Of a stretch of 5,737 nucleotides of DNA, positions 1 to 5,737 are shown one piece after another. The first letter of the stretch is position 1; each line of letters opens with the position of its first letter. The notes under the pieces are model-generated. The model ran no database searches. It was not told the origin of the DNA and saw only the letters and a list, made by a program, of their open reading frames with translations. The stretch lies in assembly GCA_028695895.1 (NCBI GenBank), contig JAQVIE010000095.1, positions 1 to 5,737 of the forward strand, in the 5' to 3' direction. A program made the position numbers and the translations under genes. Origin of the DNA: Methanospirillum sp. GTDB taxonomy: Archaea; Halobacteriota; Methanomicrobia; Methanomicrobiales; Methanospirillaceae.

Positions 1-685
1 CAAAAGGAGCGGTTGTTGTTTTATCATTTGAAACCAGAAGTTTTGGGACCATCTGTTCTTCTCTCGGGGTGGCATACCGTAGTGCCATAAAGATGAAAGC
101 AGCTGCTATGATACCCATGAGCCACTGGTAGGTGATGAAAGCATAACCGATGATACCTATCATCAGTATCATAATGAGGGTATTTCGAAATTGTATCTTC
201 TTTTTTGCCTCTGTTTTATGAGCGGTGACAATCTCCTTTCCACGACCTGATTTTACCGTTCTGATAATAGGTTCATTTTGATCTTCAGAATTTGGATATG
301 CCAGGATGTCCTGCATTGCTTCCTTTGGTAACATCTCTGCCATAGCCTTGGCTAACATGGATTTGCCAGTTCCTGGTGTTCCAATCATCATGACATGTCT
401 GCGTTGAATTGCAGCCTTTCTTATCACCTCAACCGCATGTTCCTGCCCAATAACCTGATCTATGAGTTTTTCAGGAACGGCAACTGATCGTGATGATCCA
501 TCATCCACTGGGTTTTGAGTCTCTTCCTCAATGGATGCTTCTGCCGGCTGAGCCTGTGTCATGGGCGCATCTGTTTCAATATTTTCCAGGTCAACTGGCT
601 CAATACCTGGAACATCCCAAACTTTGGTTGTTTCAGAATTATCTTGTTGATTTTCTTTTTCCAATGGTTCGTTAACCTGATTCAT
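1..685 (-). CDS. lonB: Archaeal LonB-type ATP-dependent protease, N-terminal part (partial at window edge)
   Basis: My reading of the minus strand from the ATG at 685 gives 228 codons open to the edge. LonB is the membrane-anchored AAA+ serine protease of archaea, degrading unfolded and regulatory proteins at the inner face of the membrane. Seen in order: an acidic, Gln/Glu-rich leader (about residues 1-66), the Lon-like segment VPEKLIDQVIGQEHAVEVI (70-88), the Walker A loop GTPGTGKS (102-109), and two hydrophobic segments (about 168-184 and 187-203). These segments sit inside the AAA module after Walker A, which is the hallmark of archaeal LonB. Walker B, the sensor motifs and the Ser-Lys protease domain would lie beyond position 1 and cannot be checked. 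The start is supported by an upstream AGGTG. The leader looks about 50 residues longer than I expect for the family, so M42 (codon at 560-562) is an alternative start. It is divergent from prs. Confidence 0.92.
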   Translation of the reverse strand, partial: MNQVNEPLEKENQQDNSETTKVWDVPGIEPVDLENIETDAPMTQAQPAEASIEEETQNPVDDGSSRSVAVPEKLIDQVIGQEHAVEVIRKAAIQRRHVMMIGTPGTGKSMLAKAMAEMLPKEAMQDILAYPNSEDQNEPIIRTVKSGRGKEIVTAHKTEAKKKIQFRNTLIMILMIGIIGYAFITYQWLMGIIAAAFIFMALRYATPREEQMVPKLLVSNDKTTTAPF

Positions 686-696
686 TATTATCTTGA

Positions 697-701
697 CACC
701 T
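697..701 (-). promoter_or_regulatory. Shine-Dalgarno of lonB
   Basis: The minus strand reads AGGTG 11 bases before the ATG at 685, complementary to the anti-SD of archaeal 16S rRNA. The spacing is slightly long. It favours the long N-terminal form of LonB over an internal start. Confidence 0.5.
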
Positions 702-734
702 GCAAAACCGTTCTGATAATAACTTGATGGGCAA

Positions 735-748
735 TTGTTTAAGTACTT
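735..748. promoter_or_regulatory. Shared divergent TATA-like region for lonB and prs
   Basis: The 84-base gap between lonB and prs holds one clear AT-rich core: TTTAAGTA at 738-745 on plus, overlapping the perfect 8-bp palindrome AAGTACTT at 741-748. Read on plus, a start about 25 bases downstream falls almost on the prs ATG. Read on minus (CTTAAACA), it falls near 712, giving lonB a leader of about 27 bases that includes its SD. This assignment comes from spacing and composition only. Confidence 0.4.
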
Positions 749-769
749 TCAGCAAATCTTAATGGGAAC

Positions 770-1609
770 ATGAAGATTGTCAGTACACAACGGTCTCAGG
801 TTCTTGCCAGTCGGCTCGCAGCTGCATTGAACATTCCGATAATAGATGCCAGATGGCAGAAATTTCCTGATGGAGAGATATATGTGCGTGCAGAGCAGCC
901 CGCAGAGAAGATAATAATCTGCGGAGGTATTCTGACAAGTGAAGACCTGATTGAATTACTTCTTTTAAAGGATATTTACTATGAGTCTGACATTTCTCTT
1001 GTTATTCCTTATATGGGATATGCAAGACAGGATAGGCAGTTTAACCTTGGCGAACCCCTCTCTGCAAGGGCCGTTGCCCAGGTGATTGGAAAAGACACAT
1101 CAGAAGTTCTCACAGTAAACATTCATGAAAAATCAGTTCTGAAATATTTCAATAACCGGTCAAATGATGTTTCTCTTTCGGTTCCAGTGGCAAATTTTAT
1201 TAAAACACTTTTACTTGACAATCCGTTGGTATTAAGTCCGGATGAAGGAGCACATCACCTGGCCAGAGATGTTGCAAAATACGGGGGATGGGAAACAGAT
1301 TATTTGGAAAAAACACGGTTTTCAGGAGAACATGTAAAAATTGAACCCAAATCTGTTAGGGTATCCGGGCGTGATGTGGTTATTATCGATGATATAATCT
1401 CTACCGGAGGAACACAGGCTACTGCTGCCTCAATGCTTTTTAAGCAGGGTGCACGTTCTATTCATACTGTCGGAATTCACGGGGTTTTTGCATCAGGTGC
1501 ATTTGCCAGACTGACCAGTGCAGGTGTCTCTTCAATATCCTGTAGTGATACGATTGAACGGGCATGCAGCACCTATTCAGCTGCAGAGGCTCTTGCAAAA
1601 TATCTCTGA
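770..1609 (+). CDS. prs: Ribose-phosphate pyrophosphokinase (PRPP synthetase)
   Basis: This cytosolic enzyme transfers pyrophosphate from ATP to ribose 5-phosphate, making PRPP for purine, pyrimidine, histidine and tryptophan synthesis. The 279-residue protein is near the usual archaeal length of about 285. Visible motifs are KFPDGE (31-36), the ATP-binding segment with RQDR (86-89), a His in NIHEKS (H119), SPDEGA (156-161), a flexible-loop-like EKTR carrying K181 and R183, and the PRPP-binding loop VIIDDIISTGGTQA (204-217) with the D207-D208 pair. All expected catalytic features appear intact. There is no good SD before the ATG, and the TATA-like core lies about 28 bases upstream, so translation is probably from a leaderless or nearly leaderless mRNA. 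It is the first gene of a likely cluster with nob1 (18-base gap) and the PyrE-like regulator. Confidence 0.96.
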   Translation: MKIVSTQRSQVLASRLAAALNIPIIDARWQKFPDGEIYVRAEQPAEKIIICGGILTSEDLIELLLLKDIYYESDISLVIPYMGYARQDRQFNLGEPLSARAVAQVIGKDTSEVLTVNIHEKSVLKYFNNRSNDVSLSVPVANFIKTLLLDNPLVLSPDEGAHHLARDVAKYGGWETDYLEKTRFSGEHVKIEPKSVRVSGRDVVIIDDIISTGGTQATAASMLFKQGARSIHTVGIHGVFASGAFARLTSAGVSSISCSDTIERACSTYSAAEALAKYL

Positions 1610-1627
1610 TACCTGGTAAATATACTG

Positions 1628-2110
1628 ATGACAAAGATCATTTCTCCTGTTTTGGTTCTGGATGCATCAGCTTTTTTCATTACTTTCCCGGTTACCGGAA
1701 AAATGATGACTGTTCCGGGAGTGATATCTGAACTTAAAGATCTCAAAAGTAAAGCAAGGTTTGAAGTATTATTATCGATGGGACTGGTTGTATCAGAACC
1801 AGGTCAGGAATCACTCACAATTGTAAAAAATGCCTCCAAAAAATCTGGAGATGTTTCCGTCCTTTCTCATACTGATATTGAAGTCATTGCTCTTGCTTTG
1901 GAAATTCATGGTACAATTTGTTCAGATGATTTTGCACTTCAAAACACAGCGCAACACCTGAATATTCAGATTCATCCCCTGATTCAAAAAAAGGCAGAGG
2001 TTAGAAGATGGAAATTCCGCTGTTCTGGATGTGGCAAATACTATGATTCTCTTCCTGTTGATTTGACATGTCCGATCTGTGGGCTTAAAGTCAAACGAAA
2101 AAATAAATAG
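1628..2110 (+). CDS. nob1: Endoribonuclease Nob1 (PIN domain plus zinc ribbon)
   Basis: Nob1 cuts the 3' end of precursor 16S rRNA (site D) in late small-subunit maturation. The 160-residue protein has the expected two-part build. The PIN nuclease domain opens with VLDASAFF (D12) and continues with VISEL (E35), HTDIEV (D83, E85) and CSDDFALQN (D100/D101), which are the likely metal-binding acids of the active site. The C-terminus is a zinc ribbon with CSGC (C132, C135) and CPIC (C148, C151), followed by a basic tail. Its length fits archaeal Nob1. The ATG lies 18 bases after the prs stop with only a weak GGTAA upstream, consistent with cotranscription. Assignment rests on the PIN plus ribbon combination and motif spacing. 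Confidence 0.94.
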   Translation: MTKIISPVLVLDASAFFITFPVTGKMMTVPGVISELKDLKSKARFEVLLSMGLVVSEPGQESLTIVKNASKKSGDVSVLSHTDIEVIALALEIHGTICSDDFALQNTAQHLNIQIHPLIQKKAEVRRWKFRCSGCGKYYDSLPVDLTCPICGLKVKRKNK

Positions 2111-2120
2111 ATTGAAGAAA

Positions 2121-2726
2121 ATGTCTGTTCACATGTCTAACCTGGATGAATTAATACAAAAAGCACGTCACTTACGTAGTGAAGGACACAGCCCCGGGCA
2201 GATTGCCGATGGTTTATCCCTTTCTATGGAGACTGTGACATGGCTCCTGACCCAGGAAAAAGGAGCGGCAACACCTAAAGATCGTCACATTGACTGGACT
2301 GCTGTATCAGGGGAATCCCAGCTTCTCAAGGAAAGTGCACAGATGCTTCTTTCCACTCTTCATTTAAAAAATGAAGGACATGTCCCGGAGGTTTTTGTTG
2401 GTATAGCTATATCCGGTATACCTCTTGCAACATTGATGGCCGTGTCAGAAGGCGCCAGGATTGGTATTTTTCATCCGGCCAAGCATGCGGGAGGCGAAGA
2501 ACCGGTTGGGACAATGAGTGGCAATTTTGATATTCATGTGGGTGAAAAGATTGTCATTGTGGATGATGTCATCACATCCGGAAAAACTCTGCAGGAAGTA
2601 ATTAATTATATTAAAAGGCATGGTGCCATTCCTGTTGCTTGTTGTGTTCTCTTTGATAAGCGCGGCATTCGGGATATTGATGGTGTCAAGGTTTATAGTC
2701 TGTTTAAGGTCTCCAGAATAGACTAA
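2121..2726 (+). CDS. gfcR: PyrE-like HTH-phosphoribosyltransferase regulator (GfcR family)
   Basis: The protein (201 residues from this start) joins an N-terminal helix-turn-helix (about 23-43, [18 protein letters not shown]) to a phosphoribosyltransferase fold. The latter has [13 protein letters not shown] and the PRPP-binding loop [13 protein letters not shown] (144-156, acidic pair D148-D149). Archaeal members were long annotated as orotate phosphoribosyltransferase-like. The Haloferax member GfcR is a transcription regulator of sugar catabolism, so a DNA-binding role with PRPP or a related ligand as effector is likely. The target here is unknown. The frame stays open to a GTG at 2079 inside nob1, but the family-like sequence begins at [12 protein letters not shown] take the first ATG after the nob1 stop. 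The ATG at 2133 (197 residues) is equally possible, since neither has a strong SD. The gap to nob1 is 10 bases. Confidence 0.88.
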   Translation: MSVHMSNLDELIQKARHLRSEGHSPGQIADGLSLSMETVTWLLTQEKGAATPKDRHIDWTAVSGESQLLKESAQMLLSTLHLKNEGHVPEVFVGIAISGIPLATLMAVSEGARIGIFHPAKHAGGEEPVGTMSGNFDIHVGEKIVIVDDVITSGKTLQEVINYIKRHGAIPVACCVLFDKRGIRDIDGVKVYSLFKVSRID

Positions 2727-2759
2727 GAAGATGCCTACTGAGGTCACGACTCAAAATTG

Positions 2760-2767
2760 TTATATAG
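2760..2767 (+). promoter_or_regulatory. TATA box of the thermosome gene
   Basis: TTATATAG follows an A-rich stretch and lies 39-46 bases before the chaperonin ATG. A start about 25 bases downstream, near 2788, would leave a leader of about 18 bases containing the SD. A second AT-rich candidate, CTTTAAAT, lies just downstream near 2770-2777 but would leave almost no leader. It suggests that the thermosome has its own promoter despite the same-strand cluster upstream. Confidence 0.55.
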
Positions 2768-2793
2768 AACTTTAAATCCACCTGTATTGAAAT

Positions 2794-2798
2794 GGAGA
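2794..2798 (+). promoter_or_regulatory. Shine-Dalgarno of the thermosome gene
   Basis: GGAGA lies 7 bases before the ATG at 2806. It is the clearest ribosome binding site in the window and fits a highly translated chaperonin. Confidence 0.7.
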
Positions 2799-2805
2799 AT
2801 ATTCT

Positions 2806-4404
2806 ATGCTTGCTCAACAACCGGTAATCATTCTTAAACAGAATGTCGAGCGTACACAGGGCTACGAAGCCCAGCGCTCCAATATTGCAGCAGCAAAAGC
2901 ACTAGCTGAGGCTGTTCGTTCAACTCTGGGCCCACGCGGAATGGACAAGATGTTGATAGATGGGACAGGGGATGTGACTATTACCAATGACGGAATCACC
3001 ATCCTGGATGAGATCTCTGTGCAGCACCCAGGTGCGAAGATGGTCATTGGAGTTTCCAGGACACAGGATGAAGAAGTTGGAGATGGAACAACAACAGCCG
3101 TAATTCTTGTCGGAGCACTGATGGAACATGCAGAATCTTTACTTAATAAAAAGATTCATCCTACAGTCATCTGCCGCGGTTATCAAATGGGGATGCAGAA
3201 AGCTCTTGAAATCCTGCAGTCAATGGCAACCAAAACCGACTCATATAATAAGGACGTCATGATGAAGATTGTCCAGACTGCAATTACAGGAAAATCTATC
3301 GAGGATGTAAAGGATAAAATAAGCGAAATATCAGTTGAAGCTGTAATGAAAGTTGCCAGCAAGGATGGTAACAAGGTAACTGTTAGCGAAAACGATGTGA
3401 AAATTAAAAAACACACCGGCGCTACCATGGATGATGCAGAACTTATCCTGGGTTGTGTTATTGATAAGGGACGAGTTAACCAGGAGATGCCCAAACGGAT
3501 TGTTAATGCTAAGGTTGCACTTGTTCAAAAAGAACTTGAGATCAAAAAAACAGAAGTTAAATCGAAAATCAGGATCTCCAGTACAGAGCAGATGGAAGAA
3601 TTTGCTGAACAGGAACGGAATGCATTAAAAGAAATGGCAGATTCTGTTGCCGCAGCTGGTGCCAATGTTCTTCTCTGTCAGAAAGGTATAGCAGATGCAG
3701 CCCAGTTCTATCTTGCAAAAGCAGGAATATTGGCTATTGAAGATGTTCCGGAATCTGATATGAAGTTCGCTGCAAGATCGCTGGGTGCAAAAATAGTTAC
3801 CAAAGCTGAAGACTTAAAAAAGAGTGATCTTGGAATTGCTGAAAAAGCAGAGCAGCATGATGATGACGATATGGTCATCATTTCAGGTGCAAAGAATCCA
3901 AAAACCGTTACTATTCTTCTTCGAGGGTCTACCTATTATCTGGTTGACGAACTTGAACGTGCTGTTGTGGATGCAACCAGAGTAGTAATGGATGTAATGG
4001 AAGACGGGTTATTTGTCCCTGGTGGAGGGGCAGTCGAGAGTGAACTTGCAATCAGTCTTCGTGACTTTGCAGTAAAAACAGGCGGTCGTGAACAGATCGC
4101 TATTGAAGCTTATGCAGATGCATTTACTGCCATCCCCATAGCACTTGCAGAAAATTCAGGCTATAACCCAATTGACAAACTGGTTGAATTAAAGAAGGCT
4201 CATGCAGAAAGGAAGAAAAACTTCGGACTTAATGTATATACTGGAAAGCTGATTGATATGCAGAAAGAAGGAGTTATTGAGCCAATCAGATGCAAGAGAC
4301 AGGCGATCCAAAGTTCATGTGAGGCTGTTGAAATGCTGCTTCGCGTTGATGACATGATGGTATCACAGTCTGGAAAGGGTGGAATGCCTGAACCAATGGA
4401 ATAA
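2806..4404 (+). CDS. ths: Thermosome subunit (group II chaperonin, Cpn60/TCP-1 family)
   Basis: The product is a subunit of the archaeal double-ring, ATP-driven protein-folding chamber in the cytosol. At 532 residues it is slightly short of the typical 540-550. Diagnostic segments are [12 protein letters not shown] (38-49), NDGITIL (61-67) and the nucleotide-binding GDGTTT (92-97). Further on come the VVDA motif, whose D389 matches the conserved aspartate needed for ATP hydrolysis, and [12 protein letters not shown] (G406-G408), all intact. The C-terminus ends [11 protein letters not shown], with only one GGM unit where many archaeal thermosomes carry several. The gene has its own TATA box and SD and ends in a T-run terminator, so it is probably monocistronic. 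Heat induction is typical for the family, but I see no recognisable heat-shock operator. Whether the genome encodes other subunits cannot be told here. Confidence 0.98.
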   Translation: MLAQQPVIILKQNVERTQGYEAQRSNIAAAKALAEAVRSTLGPRGMDKMLIDGTGDVTITNDGITILDEISVQHPGAKMVIGVSRTQDEEVGDGTTTAVILVGALMEHAESLLNKKIHPTVICRGYQMGMQKALEILQSMATKTDSYNKDVMMKIVQTAITGKSIEDVKDKISEISVEAVMKVASKDGNKVTVSENDVKIKKHTGATMDDAELILGCVIDKGRVNQEMPKRIVNAKVALVQKELEIKKTEVKSKIRISSTEQMEEFAEQERNALKEMADSVAAAGANVLLCQKGIADAAQFYLAKAGILAIEDVPESDMKFAARSLGAKIVTKAEDLKKSDLGIAEKAEQHDDDDMVIISGAKNPKTVTILLRGSTYYLVDELERAVVDATRVVMDVMEDGLFVPGGGAVESELAISLRDFAVKTGGREQIAIEAYADAFTAIPIALAENSGYNPIDKLVELKKAHAERKKNFGLNVYTGKLIDMQKEGVIEPIRCKRQAIQSSCEAVEMLLRVDDMMVSQSGKGGMPEPME

Positions 4405-4420
4405 TTTTTTTTTATTTTTT
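4405..4420 (+). terminator. T-run terminator after the thermosome gene
   Basis: Immediately after the TAA comes T9-A-T6 on the plus strand, the usual intrinsic termination signal of archaeal RNA polymerase, which needs no hairpin. Its last base is the first base of the stop codon (as read on plus) of the convergent gene. Confidence 0.7.
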
Positions 4421-4773
4421 CAGTTATCATCCTGGTCAGCAAGTCTGTTTAATTGTTTTTTTAATTTTTTTTGTTCCAGAACTTCAAACCCCTTGATCAT
4501 ATAACCTATCTTTGCTGCTTCTTTTTCAAGACGCCGATCATCATCTTCGAGTTTTTTCAGTACATTCTCCAGCATTTCAATTACTTCAGGTGATGTCCGC
4601 GTACGAGTACCTTTAAGTATATCAAAAACATCTTCCAGGTACATTCCTGATGCCCTTGAAATAGATACAGCAGAAAACTCTCTAAGTCTTGCAAGTAAAT
4701 CAGGGGGGAAAGGAACAGACCATGATATTTTACATAGATCCTGCTGTTTATCATGAGATTTAAACAGACCCAT
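4420..4773 (-). CDS. Small conserved-looking protein of unknown function, coiled-coil C-terminus
   Basis: I do not recognise this family. The 117-residue product is charged and soluble, with no signal peptide or membrane segment. Residues 15-53 read as a short strand (KISWSVPFP), a helix (PDLLARLREFSAV), then SISRASGMYLEDVFDIL. This order and spacing resemble a ribbon-helix-helix DNA-binding fold, but that is inference from pattern only. Residues about 63-111 are rich in Glu, Lys, Leu and Arg and probably form a long helix or coiled coil, ending in an acidic DQDDN tail. The frame extends to a TTG at 4785, but GGTGGAT at 4777-4783 sits well as an SD for the ATG at 4773, so I chose that start. 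It converges on the thermosome gene with a 15-base gap. Confidence 0.8.
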   Translation of the reverse strand: MGLFKSHDKQQDLCKISWSVPFPPDLLARLREFSAVSISRASGMYLEDVFDILKGTRTRTSPEVIEMLENVLKKLEDDDRRLEKEAAKIGYMIKGFEVLEQKKLKKQLNRLADQDDN

Positions 4774-4776
4774 AAT

Positions 4777-4783
4777 ATCCACC
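4777..4783 (-). promoter_or_regulatory. Shine-Dalgarno deciding the start of the small minus-strand gene
   Basis: The minus strand reads GGTGGAT three bases before the ATG at 4773, with the GGTG core 6-9 bases from it. This makes the ATG a better start than the in-frame TTG at 4785, which has only A/T-rich sequence upstream. Confidence 0.6.
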
Positions 4784-4794
4784 AAGTTTTTTAT

Positions 4795-4810
4795 AGGCTA
4801 ATATCAGCCT
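4795..4810. repeat. Imperfect 16-bp palindrome, possible operator
   Basis: AGGCTAATATCAGCCT reads almost the same on both strands: arms AGGCT/AGCCT match perfectly and an ATAT centre is symmetric, with one mismatched pair between them. It lies 22-37 bases upstream of the ATG at 4773 and abuts a TATA-like CTTTAAAG, where a repressor would block transcription. No binding is demonstrated. Confidence 0.45.
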
Positions 4811-4816
4811 TTAAAG
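4809..4816 (-). promoter_or_regulatory. TATA-like element for the small minus-strand gene
   Basis: CTTTAAAG (self-complementary) lies 36-43 bases upstream of the ATG at 4773. A transcription start about 25 bases on, near 4787, would give a leader of about 14 bases that holds the SD. A second candidate, CTATAAAA near 4789-4796, would place the start inside the gene and is less likely. Confidence 0.4.
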
Positions 4817-4922
4817 ATTTATTAATTACAAAAGAAATAAATTTTCCGTTTTTTTACATGTTTATGTTTTAATCAGAACGATATAAGAATAATAGATTCA
4901 CATTTTTCAATTTTTTTTTACG

Positions 4923-4933
4923 ATATTATTATC
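4923..4933 (+). promoter_or_regulatory. Possible TATA box for tRNA-Ser
   Basis: ATATTATTATC lies about 33-43 bases before the mature tRNA 5' end, which would allow a short 5' leader removed by RNase P. The whole spacer is AT-rich, so other positions are possible. I see nothing else in 4824-4965: no open frame of note and no box C/D motif. Confidence 0.3.
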
Positions 4934-4965
4934 AAACAGAAAAGATAATTTATTCAAGCAGTTTT

Positions 4966-5049
4966 GCCGAGGTAGTCTAGTCCGGGAAGGCGGTGGTCTC
5001 GAAAACCACTGGTGGTAACACCTCGGGAGTTCAAATCTCCCCTTCGGCG
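4966..5049 (+). tRNA. tRNA-Ser (anticodon CGA)
   Basis: The 84-base gene folds as a type II tRNA. The acceptor GCCGAGG pairs with CTTCGGC (5042-5048) with one G-U, followed by discriminator G5049. The anticodon stem GTGGT/ACCAC (4993-4997, 5005-5009) closes the 7-base loop CTCGAAA, with anticodon CGA at 5000-5002 reading UCG. The long variable arm GGTG-GTAA-CACC (5011-5022) is the serine feature. The T arm is GGGAG/CTCCC with loop TTCAAAT. G73 and the long arm are the usual SerRS identity elements. No CCA is encoded and no intron is present. Confidence 0.98.
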
Positions 5050-5073
5050 TTTCTATTTTAGATAATATTTTTT
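5050..5073 (+). terminator. T-rich termination region after tRNA-Ser
   Basis: Directly after the tRNA come TTTCTATTTTA and then a run of six T at 5068-5073, enough for archaeal transcription termination. The second T-run is also the left half of a palindrome upstream of the next gene. Confidence 0.45.
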
Positions 5074-5086
5074 ATATATAAAAAAT
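5067..5086. promoter_or_regulatory. 20-bp perfect AT palindrome with the TATA box of the PKD gene
   Basis: ATTTTTTATATATAAAAAAT is a perfect inverted repeat. Its TATATATAA core (about 5073-5081) lies about 35-43 bases before the ATG at 5116, placing a start near 5103 and giving a leader of about 13 bases. No strong SD precedes the ATG; there is only a G-rich GGGTTGGG. Confidence 0.5.
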
Positions 5087-5115
5087 CATATGGTATATCA
5101 AGATGGGTTGGGCAT

Positions 5116-5737
5116 ATGAAATTTTGTATTAATTCAGGAATTGTCTTGATAATTCTCTTGTCTCTGGTTGTGAGTGCAGGTATATCAACAGGAGATATCC
5201 CTCCAATCAGTGTGAAAAATGCACATACAACTATCAGCGCTAATTTTTTTGCTGATCAACAAAAAGGAACCGTCCCTTTTAATGTCTCTTTTACTTCTCT
5301 TTCAACCGGTTTATGTGATCATTTTGAATGGTCATTTGGTGATGGAGAAGCTTCATTTGAAGAAAATCCTGTTCATATATACCTTGAACCTGGAGTATAT
5401 TCTGTATCCCTTTTTGTTTCCGGAACAGCAGGTTCAGATAAGAAAACACGAATTGGATATATTTCTGCGTTTGAAGCTGATATTGGACCTGAATATGAGC
5501 AGGAACCAGAAACATCTCAACGCGCATTGGAAGATGCACCTTTAATTATAAAAAATGAAGAAGAAGAAGAAGAAGAAGATCCTGTAAAGAAGTTAAATGA
5601 TTCTTTACCAACAAAAGTTGAACAAACCGTTAGTGTGCCAATTTCTATGGAATCATTGGTACATGCTGATTTTTCTGCTGTGCCCTTTGAGGGTACTGCT
5701 CCATTACAGGTGAAATTTGAGGAGCAATCATCTGGGG
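5116..5737 (+). CDS. Secreted PKD-domain surface protein, N-terminal part (partial at window edge)
   Basis: My plus-strand translation from ATG 5116 gives 207 codons open to the edge. Residues 1-21 are a Sec-type signal peptide: K2, a hydrophobic core (I9-V19) and a likely cleavage after VSA21. Residues about 40-121 form a PKD domain with the signature WSFGDG (72-77), followed by ENPVHIYLEPGVYSVSL. A linker of about 60 residues contains seven consecutive Glu (148-154, a GAA tract). A second PKD domain begins near residue 182 (HADFSAVPFEGTAPLQVKF) and is cut by the window. PKD domains are beta-sandwich modules of archaeal cell-surface proteins, serving adhesion, spacing or ligand binding; the exact role is unknown. 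No in-frame start codon lies closely upstream. Any later catalytic or anchoring domain is out of view. Confidence 0.88.
   Translation, partial: MKFCINSGIVLIILLSLVVSAGISTGDIPPISVKNAHTTISANFFADQQKGTVPFNVSFTSLSTGLCDHFEWSFGDGEASFEENPVHIYLEPGVYSVSLFVSGTAGSDKKTRIGYISAFEADIGPEYEQEPETSQRALEDAPLIIKNEEEEEEEDPVKKLNDSLPTKVEQTVSVPISMESLVHADFSAVPFEGTAPLQVKFEEQSSG
5557..5577 (+). repeat. GAA trinucleotide tract, seven units, in frame
   Basis: Seven tandem GAA codons encode a polyglutamate run in the linker between the two PKD domains, followed by GAT (Asp). A change in copy number would alter linker length and charge without shifting frame. Confidence 0.85.

Noticed and set aside
490..727. Plus-strand open frames of 61 and 70 codons at the lonB 5' end
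   Set aside because: They lie antisense to the lonB coding region, with no SD or domain. The minus-strand frame has clear Lon motifs.
2079..2120. GTG start giving the PyrE-like regulator 14 extra residues and overlapping nob1
   Set aside because: The extra residues are basic and read through the end of nob1 in another frame. No SD precedes the GTG, and family-like sequence starts at MSNLDEL.
2445..2747. Minus-strand 100-codon frame opposite the PyrE-like gene
   Set aside because: It lies antisense to a well-supported gene and shows no recognisable domain or upstream signals.
2740..2753. GAGGTCACGACTC as an inverted repeat upstream of the thermosome TATA box
   Set aside because: Only the outer three bases pair, which is too weak to call an operator.
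2862..3628. Several 61-103-codon frames within the thermosome gene on both strands
   Set aside because: All are shadows of the chaperonin reading frame. Their composition is that of antisense or shifted coding sequence.
4774..4965. Possible small RNA or box C/D RNA in the AT-rich spacer
   Set aside because: No paired C and D boxes, stable GC stem or other structure is visible apart from the short palindrome at 4795-4810.
5219..5545. Frames of 108 codons (plus) and 82 codons (minus) near the right end
   Set aside because: They overlap the PKD protein frame, which has a signal peptide, WSFGDG motif and a better start.

Overview
The window looks like chromosomal DNA of a methanogenic euryarchaeon, most likely Methanomicrobiales and perhaps close to Methanospirillum. 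The archaeal signs are a group II chaperonin (thermosome), a membrane-anchored LonB protease, a Nob1 rRNA endonuclease, TATA-type promoters with short leaders, T-run terminators, and a tRNA gene without an encoded CCA. The moderate, AT-leaning base composition and a secreted PKD-domain protein suggest the methanogen order. That placement is inference; no search was run.

Layout. Positions 1-685 (minus) carry the N-terminal part of lonB, which runs off the left edge. A short divergent promoter region separates it from a tight plus-strand cluster: prs (PRPP synthetase, 770-1609), nob1 (16S rRNA 3'-end endonuclease, 1628-2110) and a helix-turn-helix plus phosphoribosyltransferase-fold regulator of the PyrE-like/GfcR family (about 2121-2726). 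Gaps in the cluster are 10-18 bases, so it is probably one transcript. Next is the thermosome subunit gene (2806-4404), with its own TATA box and Shine-Dalgarno and ending in a T-run. A small unrecognised minus-strand gene (4420-4773) converges on it. Its upstream region holds a 16-bp imperfect palindrome. An AT-rich spacer of about 190 bases (4774-4965) shows no gene. A type II tRNA-Ser(CGA) follows (4966-5049). The window ends inside a secreted PKD-repeat protein (5116 onward) whose promoter shares a palindrome with the tRNA terminator region.

How it fits together. Most of the window is core housekeeping: protein quality control (LonB, thermosome), nucleotide precursor supply (Prs), ribosome maturation (Nob1) and translation (tRNA-Ser). 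The most suggestive points are a PRPP-binding-fold transcription regulator encoded in the same cluster as the PRPP-making enzyme, and a small protein with a possible ribbon-helix-helix N-terminus next to an operator-like palindrome. I see no mobile element, CRISPR array or clear undescribed defence system.
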